In this document: piece after piece, positions 1 through 8,688 of the stretch | Numbering within the stretch: the stretch's first letter is position 1 | Layout of the letters: the number at the start of each line of letters is the position of its first letter | NCBI GenBank assembly: GCA_009733575.1 | Contig: ML769532.1 | Location: 1 to 38,579, forward strand | Source: Gymnopus androsaceus JB14 | Lineage: Eukaryota > Basidiomycota > Agaricomycetes > Agaricales > Omphalotaceae | Length of the DNA stretch: 38,579 bases | Reading direction: 5' to 3' | Translations under genes and position numbers: made by a program | Notes under the pieces: generated by a model | Seen by the model: only the letters and a program-made list of their open reading frames with translations | Databases searched by the model: none | Told to the model about the DNA's origin: nothing

Positions 1-94
1 TTTAGTTTCCAAGAAAAACTGTGTTTAAATTGGAACGATTGGGAACCTGCGGTGATTTTTGGGTAAATGTATTTTTACCCACTATTTCGCCCAT
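1..94 (+). mobile_element. Right terminus of a DNA transposon whose body lies left of the window
   Basis: Reading from 94 backwards on the minus strand, the first bases are ATGGGCGAAATAGTGGGTAA, followed by a short hairpin-capable stretch (GGGTAAA/TTTACCC) and a CGCAGGT motif at about 48-54. This is nearly the same as the two ends of the complete element at 1158-8246, so this is the right end of a second copy of that family. The flanking 8 bp (95-102) would be its target duplication, but the partner copy is outside the window. The inserted end abuts the delta-COP remnant, so this insertion may have separated that gene from its 5' part. Confidence 0.8.
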
Positions 95-1070
95 AACTAT
101 TGCTATATCTCGTGCGGCTGCGCCGTATCTAGCGAGAGAAAGAAGTGTACCAGAAGTTGTAGCCGAGAGGTAAGCAGCCCATTATTTTTTGCATTCATCA
201 AATACTAAAATCCCTCAGCGTCCACATCGTCATCAAAGAACAACTCTCCCTCTCCCTCCTCCGAGACGGCGGCGTCCAATCAATGGAACTCAAAGGCGAC
301 ATGAACCTCCTCATAACCGACGCCGATCTCGTACACATCAAGATCAGCCTCGCCCAGTCCCCTGCCGACTTTGGAAACAGTCTTCACTTTAAACAACATC
401 CCAACGTGGCGAAATTCGCGCTGGGAGGGGGACGTGTCGTTACGTTGAAGGATCCGTCCAGGGCTTTTCCTGTTGCCAGAGCTTGGCTGTGTTGAAATGG
501 AGGTAAGCGGGTACAGATGAAAGTAACATATGTTCCTCTGTCAAGTGCGTGGTTTACTTGCGTATACCCTTCACTTGCTTATTGTTTGATAGTCAATTGC
601 TGGCCAACGCCTTCTAATGATGGGACTTGCGAAGTTTCCATCGAGGATGAACTCGAAAATGAAAGCCTCGCCTTGCACGACGTGGTTATTTCCATTCCTT
701 TACCGTACGTCCCTGCCTCCTTATACTCATACTCATACTCATACTAATATTAATCCACCCGCAGTGCCGTCACGGCTCTTACCCAACCGTCTCCTCCCAC
801 ACCGGTGACTGGTCCCTAAACCCCTCTTCTCACTCAATCGCATGGACAATCCCCGTCATCTCTGTTGACTCGGACACTAAATCTGGCTCACTTATATTCA
901 TCGTCGGGGGAGACGATGCAGGTGCATTCTTCCCTGTGGATGTATCGTTTGTTGGGAAAGGGAGTTTGGCAGGGGTGAATGTGACGAATATTGCAAAGAC
1001 TGCGAGAGGAGAATTAGAGACGTTTTCGGTTGATTCGCTTCTGACCGTGGATGAGTACTTGGTTGTTTAG
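95..1070 (+). pseudogene. RET2: Coatomer delta subunit (delta-COP), decayed C-terminal mu-homology domain
   Basis: Delta-COP belongs to the COPI coat that carries Golgi-to-ER vesicles; its C-terminal half is a mu-homology domain. That domain can be followed here. VHIVIKEQLS and LRDGG precede MELKGDMNLLITDADLV at about 220-330, and QHPNVAKF is at about 393-416. INCWPTPSNDGTCEVSIE and LENESLALHDVVISIPLP are at about 595-702. SLNPSSHSIAWTIPVISVDS and the ending LLTVDEYLVV with stop TAG lie at 815-1070. Intron-like gaps are at 170-218 (GTAAGC...CAG), about 546-592 and about 703-764. Lesions are visible: a one-base loss near 471 (FPV then frameshift before QSLAVLKW), an in-frame TAA at 504-506, an extra base near 527 before YVPLS, and a frame problem at the last junction. 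The longin N-terminal half is missing; 95-169 is open but not recognisable as delta-COP. The family call is firm; that it is dead is an inference from the lesions. Confidence 0.85.
722..745. repeat. Short hexanucleotide microsatellite in a delta-COP intron
   Basis: About four copies of ATACTC lie inside the last intron-like gap of the delta-COP remnant. Confidence 0.7.
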
Positions 1071-1149
1071 ATATATAACTGCATGTAATTTATTCCAGGG
1101 ATATCGTACTGCAGCCTCCACACTCGAGTACTTTGCGCGAACCCCTGAT
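1071..1149. other. Left flank of the transposon, end of the duplicated segment
   Basis: There is no gene here. The last part (about 1128-1149, GTACTTTGCGCGAACCCC) resembles 12150-12169 (GTACCTTGGGCGAACCCC) in the second copy of the tandem segment. This shows that the DNA left of the transposon and the DNA right of it (from 8247) were once contiguous. Confidence 0.6.
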
Positions 1150-1157
1150 ACTCATGT
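1150..1157. repeat. Target site duplication, left copy
   Basis: ACTCATGT sits directly before the transposon and is identical to 8247-8254. Confidence 0.88.
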
Positions 1158-1201
1158 ATGGGCGATATAGTGGGTAAAAATACATTTACCCAGAAAATTC
1201 G

Positions 1202-1298
1202 CGCAGGTTCTAGATTGTATCGATTTCTTCGCAGGTTTCATTTGTCATTCAAAAAATACACAGGTTTCTCTCTGGTGTACTCAACAAAATACACAGGT
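1202..1298 (-). repeat. Left subterminal phased repeats of the 7.1-kb transposon
   Basis: CGCAGGT or CACAGGT starts at 1202, 1230, 1259 and 1292, a spacing of 28 to 33 bp. Such arrays are typical binding sites for a transposase; that role is inferred. Confidence 0.7.
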
Positions 1299-1348
1299 TT
1301 AGCATTACTTGGAATTCATGCAAGTGGGGTAAGCACAAAAATCAGCAT

Positions 1349-1839
1349 CACACCAAAAGTGCAAAAAAATCTGCTCGAATGAAATATTAATTGATTTGCT
1401 AATTTTCATGTAAAAAATCGCTCATGAGTGAAACTTTGAGCAAAAAATAATTATTCAGTTGAGCTATCTATCTTAATGAAAATAAACTTATCCGTTGTGT
1501 ATTCAGTTAAAACTGAAAAAAAGACTGAAATATGTGCTACACTAGCAGCGAAAACAGATGGCCCCCCAAGTCAGGTATTGAATCACAGCCAAATAAGATC
1601 TGGTCCTTCAGTAGGTTGCTGGGGGCCCATCAGGTCTGGCTGCTAGTGTAGCTGATATTTCAGTCTTTTTTTCAGTTTTAACTGAATGCTCAACTGATAA
1701 GTGTAGTTTCATTAAGATAGTTGGCTCAACTGAATGATTATTTTTTGCTCAAAGTTTCACTCATAAGTGATTTTTTACATGAAAATTAGCAAATAAATTA
1801 ATATTTCATTCGAGTGGATTTTTCTGCACTTTTGGCGTG
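1349..1839. mobile_element. Long-TIR palindromic MITE, copy 1 (CACTA-like ends)
   Basis: This is a 491-bp near-palindrome. The left end is CACACCAAAAGTGCA and the right end reads CACGCCAAAAGTGCAG on the other strand. The arms match over roughly 200 bp each, including ATGAAATATTAATT and the TTCAGTTAAAACTGAA block, and the short centre carries CAGGTATTGAATCACAGCC. The flanking triplet CAT (1346-1348 and 1840-1842) could be a 3-bp TSD. The CAC start and 3-bp TSD fit the CACTA group. It carries no coding region. Confidence 0.82.
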
Positions 1840-1842
1840 CAT

Positions 1843-2312
1843 CTTTGGTTTCACTCAAAGTTATGATTATACCAACGAGAATGGGAACGGGCGTCTCTCC
1901 TACTTAGGCGCTCAGGCACTACATCGTCTAAGCGCCTATGCAGCTCCAGCGAAAATACAGATTTTGCTGATGTCTTTGCTAGCTTATTGCAGATTTCTTA
2001 AACAGTAAAACCACAGAATTCCATGACATCATTGGGTTTGCTTCGTTGCAAGGAAAACATGCACAACCACCCAAAGCAAGCAAGCTGAGCATTGCATGCC
2101 GGTTAAAGTGCTTACTATCAATGTCTACTGCTTCTGACCATAAATCATTTTCCTAGAGCATACTTCTTATTCATTGCTCTTCAAAATTTTATTGTACACT
2201 CTCATAGACATATTTCAAAGATCTTTAAGATTCTTTAGTTGTGGCAACAAACAAGCAACAAAGCAATAAATTTTCTTATGTCTTGGGACTCAGGATATAT
2301 CATGGATATGAA
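1843..2312. other. Transposon interior without recognisable gene
   Basis: AT-rich sequence inside the 7.1-kb element. The only structure I see is a small inverted pair, TAGGCGCT and AGCGCCTA, at about 1904-1937. No reading frame here has a recognisable product. Confidence 0.5.
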
Positions 2313-2320
2313 TATCTAAG

Positions 2321-2847
2321 CAGTGTTCTACCAAAGGCCTAAGCCTTAAGTACATAGGCCTTAAGTTAAGGCCTTATGTTAAGGCTTCAGGATTTTCCTC
2401 AGATCCCTTAAGGCCTTAACAAAGGCTTAAGTGGCTGTGTCCCAAGCCAAAAGTGGAATACATAGGAATATTCAATAAAGTCTCTTTTTTCTACCTTTTA
2501 CTTGATATTTCCATATTAGATTAATAGTCCAGAAGGATGCTTAGTTGATGGAGTACAGAGCTTATGGAGACACTGGTGTTGCACTGGTGGCTGTTGAAGG
2601 TGCTATACCTGACAATGGTGCTAGCAAGATTGGCAATGATGAAGAATAAATTATAAATCATAATGTAGAAGTATTTTTTATAATACAAAATTTCATTATT
2701 TTCCTCTGGCACTGGCCTGATATGGGCAGTTCAAAAATAATAATAAATCAACCTAAGGCTTAATTAAGGCCTTAAATTAAGGCCTTAAATGGGCTTAAGC
2801 CCTAAAAATTTTGAGATTGTTATTTAAGGGCTTATGGTAGAACACTG
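2321..2847. mobile_element. hAT-type MITE with exact 8-bp TSD
   Basis: Both ends begin CAGTGTTCTACCA. The flanks carry an exact 8-bp duplication, TATCTAAG (2313-2320 and 2848-2855). GGCCTTAA-type motifs are repeated many times near both ends in opposite orientation. It is 527 bp and noncoding. A CAGNG start, 8-bp TSD and subterminal repeats are hAT hallmarks. Confidence 0.87.
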
Positions 2848-3056
2848 TATCTAAGAAGGTTTACTCAGTACATTCAGAGGGTTCTGAACAAAGTTGAATA
2901 TCTGAAGAGCCAGCAAAGAGCATTGGGATTGCACTTATGGGATTTGGTATATTGCTCCCCAATTTCAGGTGCATCTTCAGGTCCATCCTGGCAACATCAA
3001 AAATTAAAATTTGATCAAAATGTACAGTCACCAAAGTTTGGAATCATTAAGTCTAA

Positions 3057-3353
3057 GGTATACATCAGCAAAACATGTATGATGTGGCCAGCTCTTGCAA
3101 GTGCTGGACAGTGTCTCCAGAGCTCCAGCGCTCCAGCACCCAGATGGTCCGGCCGGTGCTGGCCAGAGCTCCCAGAGGCCTCAAAATTGCCTTATTTGGA
3201 AATTAAAATGAAATGTCATACGAGTTTATATTTTTGACAGCACTGGCAAGCGCTAGCCGGTTCTGGCCAGCGCTGGGGGCTCTGGGAGCGCTGGGAATTT
3301 TACGTATTGCTGTCAAAATTAAAATGCAAAATACAGGGTTTGCTGATGTATCC
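3057..3353. mobile_element. PIF/Harbinger-like MITE with TAA TSD
   Basis: The left end is GGTATACATCAGCAAAAC and the right end reversed is GGATACATCAGCAAACC. TAA flanks both sides (3054-3056 and 3354-3356), the usual Harbinger TWA duplication. The interior has GC-rich GCGCTGGCC/GGCCAGCGC motifs and AAATTAAAATG blocks in inverted positions. It is 297 bp and noncoding. Confidence 0.75.
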
Positions 3354-3640
3354 TAATATGTATATTGCAAAGTTTTAAAGCCAATCTAGCAAGTTTTAAA
3401 TAAAATTTTCAGTACCAACATTCACAGGTACATTACTGCTACATACTGGCTGGTATTTTAACCTGCGGGTCCCAGTACCGGTTTCCCACGGGTTATGCAG
3501 GTTGCAGGTCGCAGTTTTGCTCAAAGTTGGCAGGTTTACCTGCAGGTACCTGTGGACCTGGAATACTAGACACTAAAAATTAGTCCATTTACAAATAAAT
3601 TTGGTATAATTGGGACTTGAGTTTGATGTAGGGCTACTTT
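3354..3640. other. Transposon interior, no gene
   Basis: Noncoding. A stretch at about 3455-3570 is rich in ACCTGC and GCAGGT motifs, the same heptamer found in the subterminal arrays of the host transposon, so it may be internal repeat material of that family. Confidence 0.45.
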
Positions 3641-5776
3641 CACACCAAAAGCGCAAAAAAAATCCGCTTGAATGAAATATTAATTGATTTGCTAATTTTC
3701 ATGTAAAAAATCACTTATGAGTGAAATTTTGAGCAAAAAATAATCATTCAGTTGAGCTATCTATCTTAATGAAAATATACTTATCAGTTGTGTATTCAGT
3801 TAAAACTGAAAAAAAAGACTGAAATATGTGCTACACTAGCAGCGAAAACAGATGGGCCCCCAAAGTCAGTAATACACGCGCACCGTGAAAGAACAATGAA
3901 CTTCAATCGCGGCCAGCATTCTTCTTACTCACCTCCAGTGGCCCTCAGTGGAGTCCACTGCAGTGAAACTTTGATATTGAACAAACAGTGAAAGCCAGTG
4001 AAAGCCAGTGGCTTTCGCCGTTTGTTAGTTTTTCTACTCTACATTAATCTCAATATTCAAAAGACTACGGCAAAGAAGGCATAACAGCACCAGTTTACAT
4101 CGTACAATATAAAAGTCATTGGAAGTCACCAATATTTACCATTCCTGTGCTCAAAACTCCAATGAAAACCGTTGACCCTCAACCAAAGAATGAGCGGAGA
4201 GACAGTGAAAGTCAATGAAAATCACTACCTATAATGGGCAAAATCATCGAAAGTGAGCTGCCATAGCAGGTAAAAGTCAGTGAGAGTCAATGGAGAAGTT
4301 GACAACATTCACATATAATGAGCAAGAACCTCAATGGTCTCCATTGAGCTGGTTGTGCCATAGGAGCTAAAAGTCAGCGAAAGTCAATGGAAAAACAATG
4401 ATGTCCACCTCCAGGAACTAACAATGTCAATGACTTTCACTGCAGTCAGTCAGCCATGGGATACAAAAGTCAGCGGAAGTCAATGGAAGAACAATGATGT
4501 TCAACAACGATGATGGCTTGCATTGTTGTTAGCCTGCCGTATGAGGCAAAAGTCAAAGAAAGCCAGCGGAGAATCAACATCTACCTGTTCAGATGGGAAA
4601 AGCAAAAGTGCGAAGGGTCAACTGTAAGTTGGCCAGCGCATGGGGAAGTGTGGCAGCAGCGGGAACCGGTACATGTGCATTCGGAATGAAGATGCAACAG
4701 TGGATGCTGAGGCAGCAGTAGAGCAAGCAGTTTGATCTTGTTCTACAGAGGACAAGTTAGATATGTCCACACATCTATGAGAATAACATACCCTGCTTGA
4801 CGTTGCTTTCTCCGGTCTCTCTCATTCCCTGTCCTTTCTCTCTCGTCTGCTTTCCTTGTCATTTTCTGCGGCAGAAGTGACTGTCGTGATTATCGATCCA
4901 TTGGATTTGGATATGTTTTGTGCTCCAGTGAGAACATGGATTTCATTGATGAAGATGTTGGAGGGCTTGGATTTTCGGGCTATCTAGATGAGTTGTTGGC
5001 GAGCCTATAAACTACTGTATAGTTTGCAATGCTCAGAAAGCTTCGCTAAAAATGAGGTTAGTATGAAATGGAGGGGAATTGACATGGAAAGAAGTGCACG
5101 CGGAAGAAGAGAAGGAGTAGTTTTATGCGCTCTACAACAGTTTTCATTAATATAGAACAATCAAGGAGCAAAAAGAACGTACCCAGTTGCATGCTTGTCT
5201 ATACCAGAAGCCTCCGCTTTGGTATCCTCAGCTGCCCTGTCAGCGCTGTTTTGTGGTGATACATGCAGGTCAGGTGTTTTGGTACTGTATCAAACCCTGA
5301 AATTGCAGGTCACTCTGAAGGAGATTGTCATTGTTAGAGTCATTGATAAAGCCTTTAACTATTGCGAGGAGTTGTGTTTTCGTTGAGGACCTTTGCAGGA
5401 CCTTTGAGAGGTCGGAGCTGGGACTCAGAATCCATGAAGAAGGCTTGCAAGAAAAACATCGGGAGCCAACGAGGAGGATCACAATTACCAAGCACAAAAT
5501 GACTCGAAGAAAAAACATTTCATTGCATCCAACGATTCCCAACATGAAAAACAGTGAGGATCAACGTTTGAGGCAAGCCAAAAAGAAAAGCGCTGATGGC
5601 CACTGATTGCTGGCGGACCATTGATGTTCACCAATGGCCGGCATTGAACTTTCTAACTCTGGGTAAATAACTCCCCAAAGTCAGGTATTGAATCACAGCC
5701 AAATATGATCTGGCCCTTCAGTAGGTTGCTGGGGGTCCATCAGGTCTGGCTGTTAGTGTAGCTGATATTTTAGTCT
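3641..5776. mobile_element. Long-TIR palindromic MITE, copy 2, split by an insertion and truncated
   Basis: 3641-3869 matches the left arm of the MITE at 1349-1839 (CACACCAAAAGCGCA onwards). 5677-5776 resumes at the matching internal position (AAAGTCAGGTATTGAATCAC) and runs to AGTCT, where the right arm is cut off. The gap between is a separate element (3870-5676). Confidence 0.82.
3870..5676. mobile_element. 1.8-kb nonautonomous element nested in MITE copy 2
   Basis: The insertion point is marked by a direct repeat CCCCAAAGTCAG (3858-3869 and 5673-5684), of which at least AAAGTCAG is a target duplication; the exact border is ambiguous by a few bases. The two ends share only weak inverted similarity (GAACTTCAATCGCGGCC against GAAAGTTCAATGCCGGCC). 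From about 3890 to 4600 it has many AGTGAAAGTCAATGG-like repeats. No transposase is visible. A Mutator-like or other long-TSD element is possible. Confidence 0.65.
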
Positions 5777-6336
5777 GAGTCATGTCCACCCTTAGTTGAA
5801 GTAAGAAAGGTTTGATCAACCAACATGGTGTGATGTGATGACATTGATTTAGGGGAGGCTCCGGCCTCCAGCCGGATTGACATCATCATTATTCAAATGC
5901 GCACATATTCTACTTACTATTCCACATTGCATCCTACATACTCTTACATACCTGAGGCCAAAAGAAAATGTAGTGGCTCCCAAATACATGATTCTAACAA
6001 TAATGCTCCCAAAAAATTCAGAAGTTCATCAAACTTGCAAAAGTTGCATTATTATCAAATTATTATGCATAATTATGCATATTTTGTCAACTCAGTTGCG
6101 ATTCAGATCAGTGTATGTCTGTTTAATCTGTTTGTCGCTGGTATGAGCTGTATGACCATTTACTGGACATTTTAGGTATTCACTGGGACTCTTGGTTTCC
6201 GAAAAAATGTTGGTTTTTGTTGCATAAAATGTAATAAATTTGCACATTGCTGATACAAGTTGCCTCATATTGCATAAAATTTGCATTTATGCCTATTTTA
6301 TTACATCTGTGGCATTTCTGTGGGCTTATATGCTAA
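5777..6336. other. Transposon interior, no gene
   Basis: AT-rich DNA without a convincing coding region. There is a small GC-rich palindromic patch at about 5853-5875 (GGAGGCTCCGGCCTCC). Confidence 0.45.
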
Positions 6337-6344
6337 GTTTGCAT

Positions 6345-6892
6345 TAGGGATGCCCACCGTACGTTACGGGTACGGCCGTAGTCTATGGGATCCGCTACGG
6401 CACGTTTGAAGCCGTATCCGTGCCGTAGGACTGCTGCTTGAAAGTCCAACGGAACGTACGGAATACGGTACGGGTACTACGGGCGTAGCACGGCCGTATT
6501 AATTAAATATATTTTGAGGACAAAAATCTGCAACTGATACCTTGTTTGCTACCTAGATTATATTGAGAATATTTTTGCCACACAAAGACAATGATTGTCC
6601 AACATTAGCACCCAGATTATGTCAATCTTGAGCATCTGTTGAGCGTCTGTTGCGCATTTAAGTGAAATCATGTCAATTACATAATATTTTAGCAAGTAAA
6701 ATGACAGCGAATACAGCTCAGACAAGAGACCCACAGATTGACGTGCTGAACAACACTCTGAATAACTTGATTTGGAGAAGACCGTAACTTCCCGTACACG
6801 GCCGTAACGGATATCTTAATACAGAATGTACGGGTGAGTATCCGTAATGGTAATCCGTACTCACCGTACTACGGGTACGGTGGGCATCCCTA
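6345..6892. mobile_element. hAT-type MITE with perfect 18-bp TIR and 8-bp TSD
   Basis: The ends are TAGGGATGCCCACCGTAC and its exact reverse complement. The flanks are identical, GTTTGCAT at 6337-6344 and 6893-6900. The subterminal regions are dense in palindromic ACGGGTACGGCCGTA-type motifs. 548 bp, noncoding. TAGGGATG plus an 8-bp TSD is classic hAT. Confidence 0.92.
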
Positions 6893-7076
6893 GTTTGCAT
6901 ATAAAGCTTTTCCTGATGTATTACTAAATAGGAAGTAGCAGCAGTAAGTCCACACAGGACTTAGTAGTAACAATCACACAGATTGATGGGGGACAATGGT
7001 GTTAGCCTTTACAAGTTATGGTACCTAGGCTTATATACAGTCATATGTACAAACAATGCAAGTGGCTACTGTGTGA

Positions 7077-7935
7077 ATGTCTGTGGATACTGTCTGGGGA
7101 TTTTGGGTACATGGATGTGTTGATGGACACTCATGTTTGATAATTTACCTGGAATGTTGCTCTAACAAGACATCTGGGACTGTTCTGGCACTGTTCAAGA
7201 ATGCAGTGAGGGTATTTGGTTGGCCTAGCAGAGTTCATGGTGATTTTGGGCAAGAAAACAATGGAATTGAGGTCTTCATGATTGATCATTGGGGAGTGGC
7301 TCACAGGGCTTATATATGTGGAAGGTGTGTTCTTTGAAGCAAGCAATTTGAACTTCTTCTCAAGAAGTATCACTTCAGGTCCTCTCACAATGTCTGCATT
7401 GAACAATTATGGCAAGATATTTGAATACCTTGAAAGTGAAGGACTGCTTGACATGACCAACCTGATTCAATAACTTGTCCTATTTGTTGTCTTCCAACCT
7501 CGAATCCAGGTTTCATTACACCATTCCGCAGATGCATGGAATCATCACCAAGTCCACACTGCTGGGAACAAGATGCCCATTGCAGTCTATGGGATCAGTC
7601 ATGAGCATGCAAAGACTCATGGATACTGGATGGGTGATCCAGGAGATGACATTTATACTGCAAGTCATCCTATGTATGGCCTTGAAGATGAACTAGACAA
7701 TCAGGGTACACCAGGAGATCACAGTGTCCCAGAGGAAGATGATAATACCAATATATAAGTTAATGGAGATGAAGACCTTGTCTTTGTTCGTAATGCATTC
7801 ATGGAGATGGACTTTGATTTAGAGAAGGATGATGGGAACTGGGGAATAGAGGTTTACTGTGAAGCTGTATTACAATTCCAGGCCTTTGTACAAGCTCACA
7901 AGCTCAATCTAATTCATAATTTCATAAACCTGTTA
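7077..7935 (+). pseudogene. DDE integrase-like transposase, C-terminal half, decayed
   Basis: The readable peptides line up with the integrase-core proteins widespread in agaricomycetes. HGCVDGHSCLIIYLECCSNK at about 7110-7169 would give the first Asp. FGWPSRVHGDFGQENNGIE at about 7216-7272 would give the second Asp. GVAHRAYICGR is followed, after an intron-like gap (GTGTGTTC to TTCAG, about 7325-7378), by HNVCIEQLWQDIFEYLE at about 7385-7436, which would supply the Glu. A later segment, WNHHQVHTAGNKMPIAVYG, then MYGLEDELDN, runs on to about 7900 with a stop at 7756-7758. The frame is broken by stops and shifts, and the N-terminal half is not visible. It lies inside the 7.1-kb element in the direction of its right end and is the best candidate for its transposase; it could also be a separate insertion. 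Confidence 0.7.
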
Positions 7936-7980
7936 GGACTTGTCGCGTTTTTGGTTTTCGGAGCGTTTTACCGGTAAGTG

Positions 7981-8003
7981 TCCGGAACAAGTGTTGTTCC
8001 GGA
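7981..8003. repeat. Perfect 10-bp hairpin near the transposon right end
   Basis: TCCGGAACAA, a GTG loop, then TTGTTCCGGA. It sits between the transposase remnant and the subterminal repeats. Confidence 0.75.
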
Positions 8004-8061
8004 CCTGGGCTTGTGCGGTATTGGAAGCGTTGATGCTTCTAACATAACCAGTATTTAAACC

Positions 8062-8202
8062 ACCTGCGCACTTTCTAGTTGTCTAAGCCTGTGCATTCTG
8101 AGAGGTTTAATCTCAACCTGTGTAATTTTCAGATGTGGAACCTGCAAGTTTTTCATCATTACATGTAACCTGCGCTGAAAAACAAGAAAATTCTCACCTG
8201 CG
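8062..8202 (+). repeat. Right subterminal phased repeats of the 7.1-kb transposon
   Basis: ACCTGCG, CCTGTGC, ACCTGTG, ACCTGCA, ACCTGCG and ACCTGCG start at about 8062, 8088, 8116, 8140, 8168 and 8196. Spacing is 24 to 28 bp, in mirror orientation to the left array. Confidence 0.72.
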
Positions 8203-8246
8203 TGAATTTTTTGTGTAAATGTATTTTTACCCACTATATCTGCCAT

Positions 8247-8254
8247 ACTCATGT
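8247..8254. repeat. Target site duplication, right copy
   Basis: ACTCATGT sits directly after the transposon. It overlaps the sequence CATGTCGTC that is shared with the uninterrupted paralogous site at about 12194-12202. Confidence 0.88.
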
Positions 8255-8480
8255 CGTCAAAAATCATCGTGAACTTGCTCGTCATCATTGGCAGAATGTT
8301 GCTTGGAATTCCGGTCTCGAGTAGGTCCAGTAGATTTACGGTAAGCTGATATGAGTCTTGACCGGAATGTAGCCAAAATGTTTCACAAGGTACGAGAGAC
8401 ACAGCCATGAGGACCGATCACCTTGGATATGGGATTATTGATTAGTTCACAATTATAAGCAGATTAAATATGACTACAAA
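8255..8480 (-). other. Conserved fragment shared with 12203-12500, identity unknown
   Basis: This stretch matches the second tandem segment at about 12203-12500 (CTCGAGTAGGTCCAGT, GTAGCCAAAATGTTTC, GGACCGATCACCTTGGATAT and other blocks). Both copies read partly open on the minus strand, but indels shift the frame between them and I do not recognise a product. It may be the 3' neighbour gene of the DUF6534-type gene in the ancestral unit, now decayed and cut by the transposon in this copy. Confidence 0.5.
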
Positions 8481-8688
8481 GATTCGTTTAAGGTAAGAAG
8501 GTATGTAGTTACCCTTTGGAAAAGAAGAATAGAACACAGGGGTGGATCGGGTCGCGTTGATTCAGCGACCCAGGCTCGCCTGCAAGCCATACCGCCCTGC
8601 CAGTACGTATGTATCCCCTTAGTGTCGCTAGCTAGAATTTCAAAAGTGAAAAAAAAAAATCATTCACTCATGGGAGTAGCACCTCATA

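Larger units (their letters stand above)
1158..8246. mobile_element. Complete 7.1-kb DNA transposon with 51-bp TIRs and 8-bp TSD
   Basis: The left end starts ATGGGCGATATAGTGGG and the right end, reverse complemented, starts ATGGCAGATATAGTGGG. I count 46 matches in the first 51 positions, with CGCAGGT closing both TIRs. The flanks carry an exact 8-bp direct repeat, ACTCATGT, at 1150-1157 and 8247-8254. Near each end CGCAGGT/CACAGGT motifs recur about every 28 bp. A decayed DDE integrase-like coding region lies near the right end (7077-7935). The interior is bloated by nested MITEs at 1349-1839, 2321-2847, 3057-3353, 3641-5776 and 6345-6892. An 8-bp TSD fits several superfamilies (hAT, Mutator, Merlin, Zisupton among them), and the TIR does not match the classic hAT start, so I leave the superfamily open. 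Confidence 0.88.

Noticed and set aside
61..94. The hairpin GGGTAAA/TTTACCC near the element end as a Helitron 3' terminus
   Set aside because: The same sequence occurs inverted at the other end (1158) with an exact 8-bp TSD, so this is a TIR element, not a Helitron.
81..94. CACTA start (ACCCACTAT) as the real end of a CACTA transposon
   Set aside because: The inverted match extends through it to ATGGGCGA, and the TSD lies outside that, so the word is internal to the TIR.
7077..7935. Naming the transposase as a Kyakuja-Dileera-Zisupton or hAT type from the 8-bp TSD
   Set aside because: The peptide motifs look like an integrase-core DDE protein and the TIR lacks the hAT start; the superfamily is left open.
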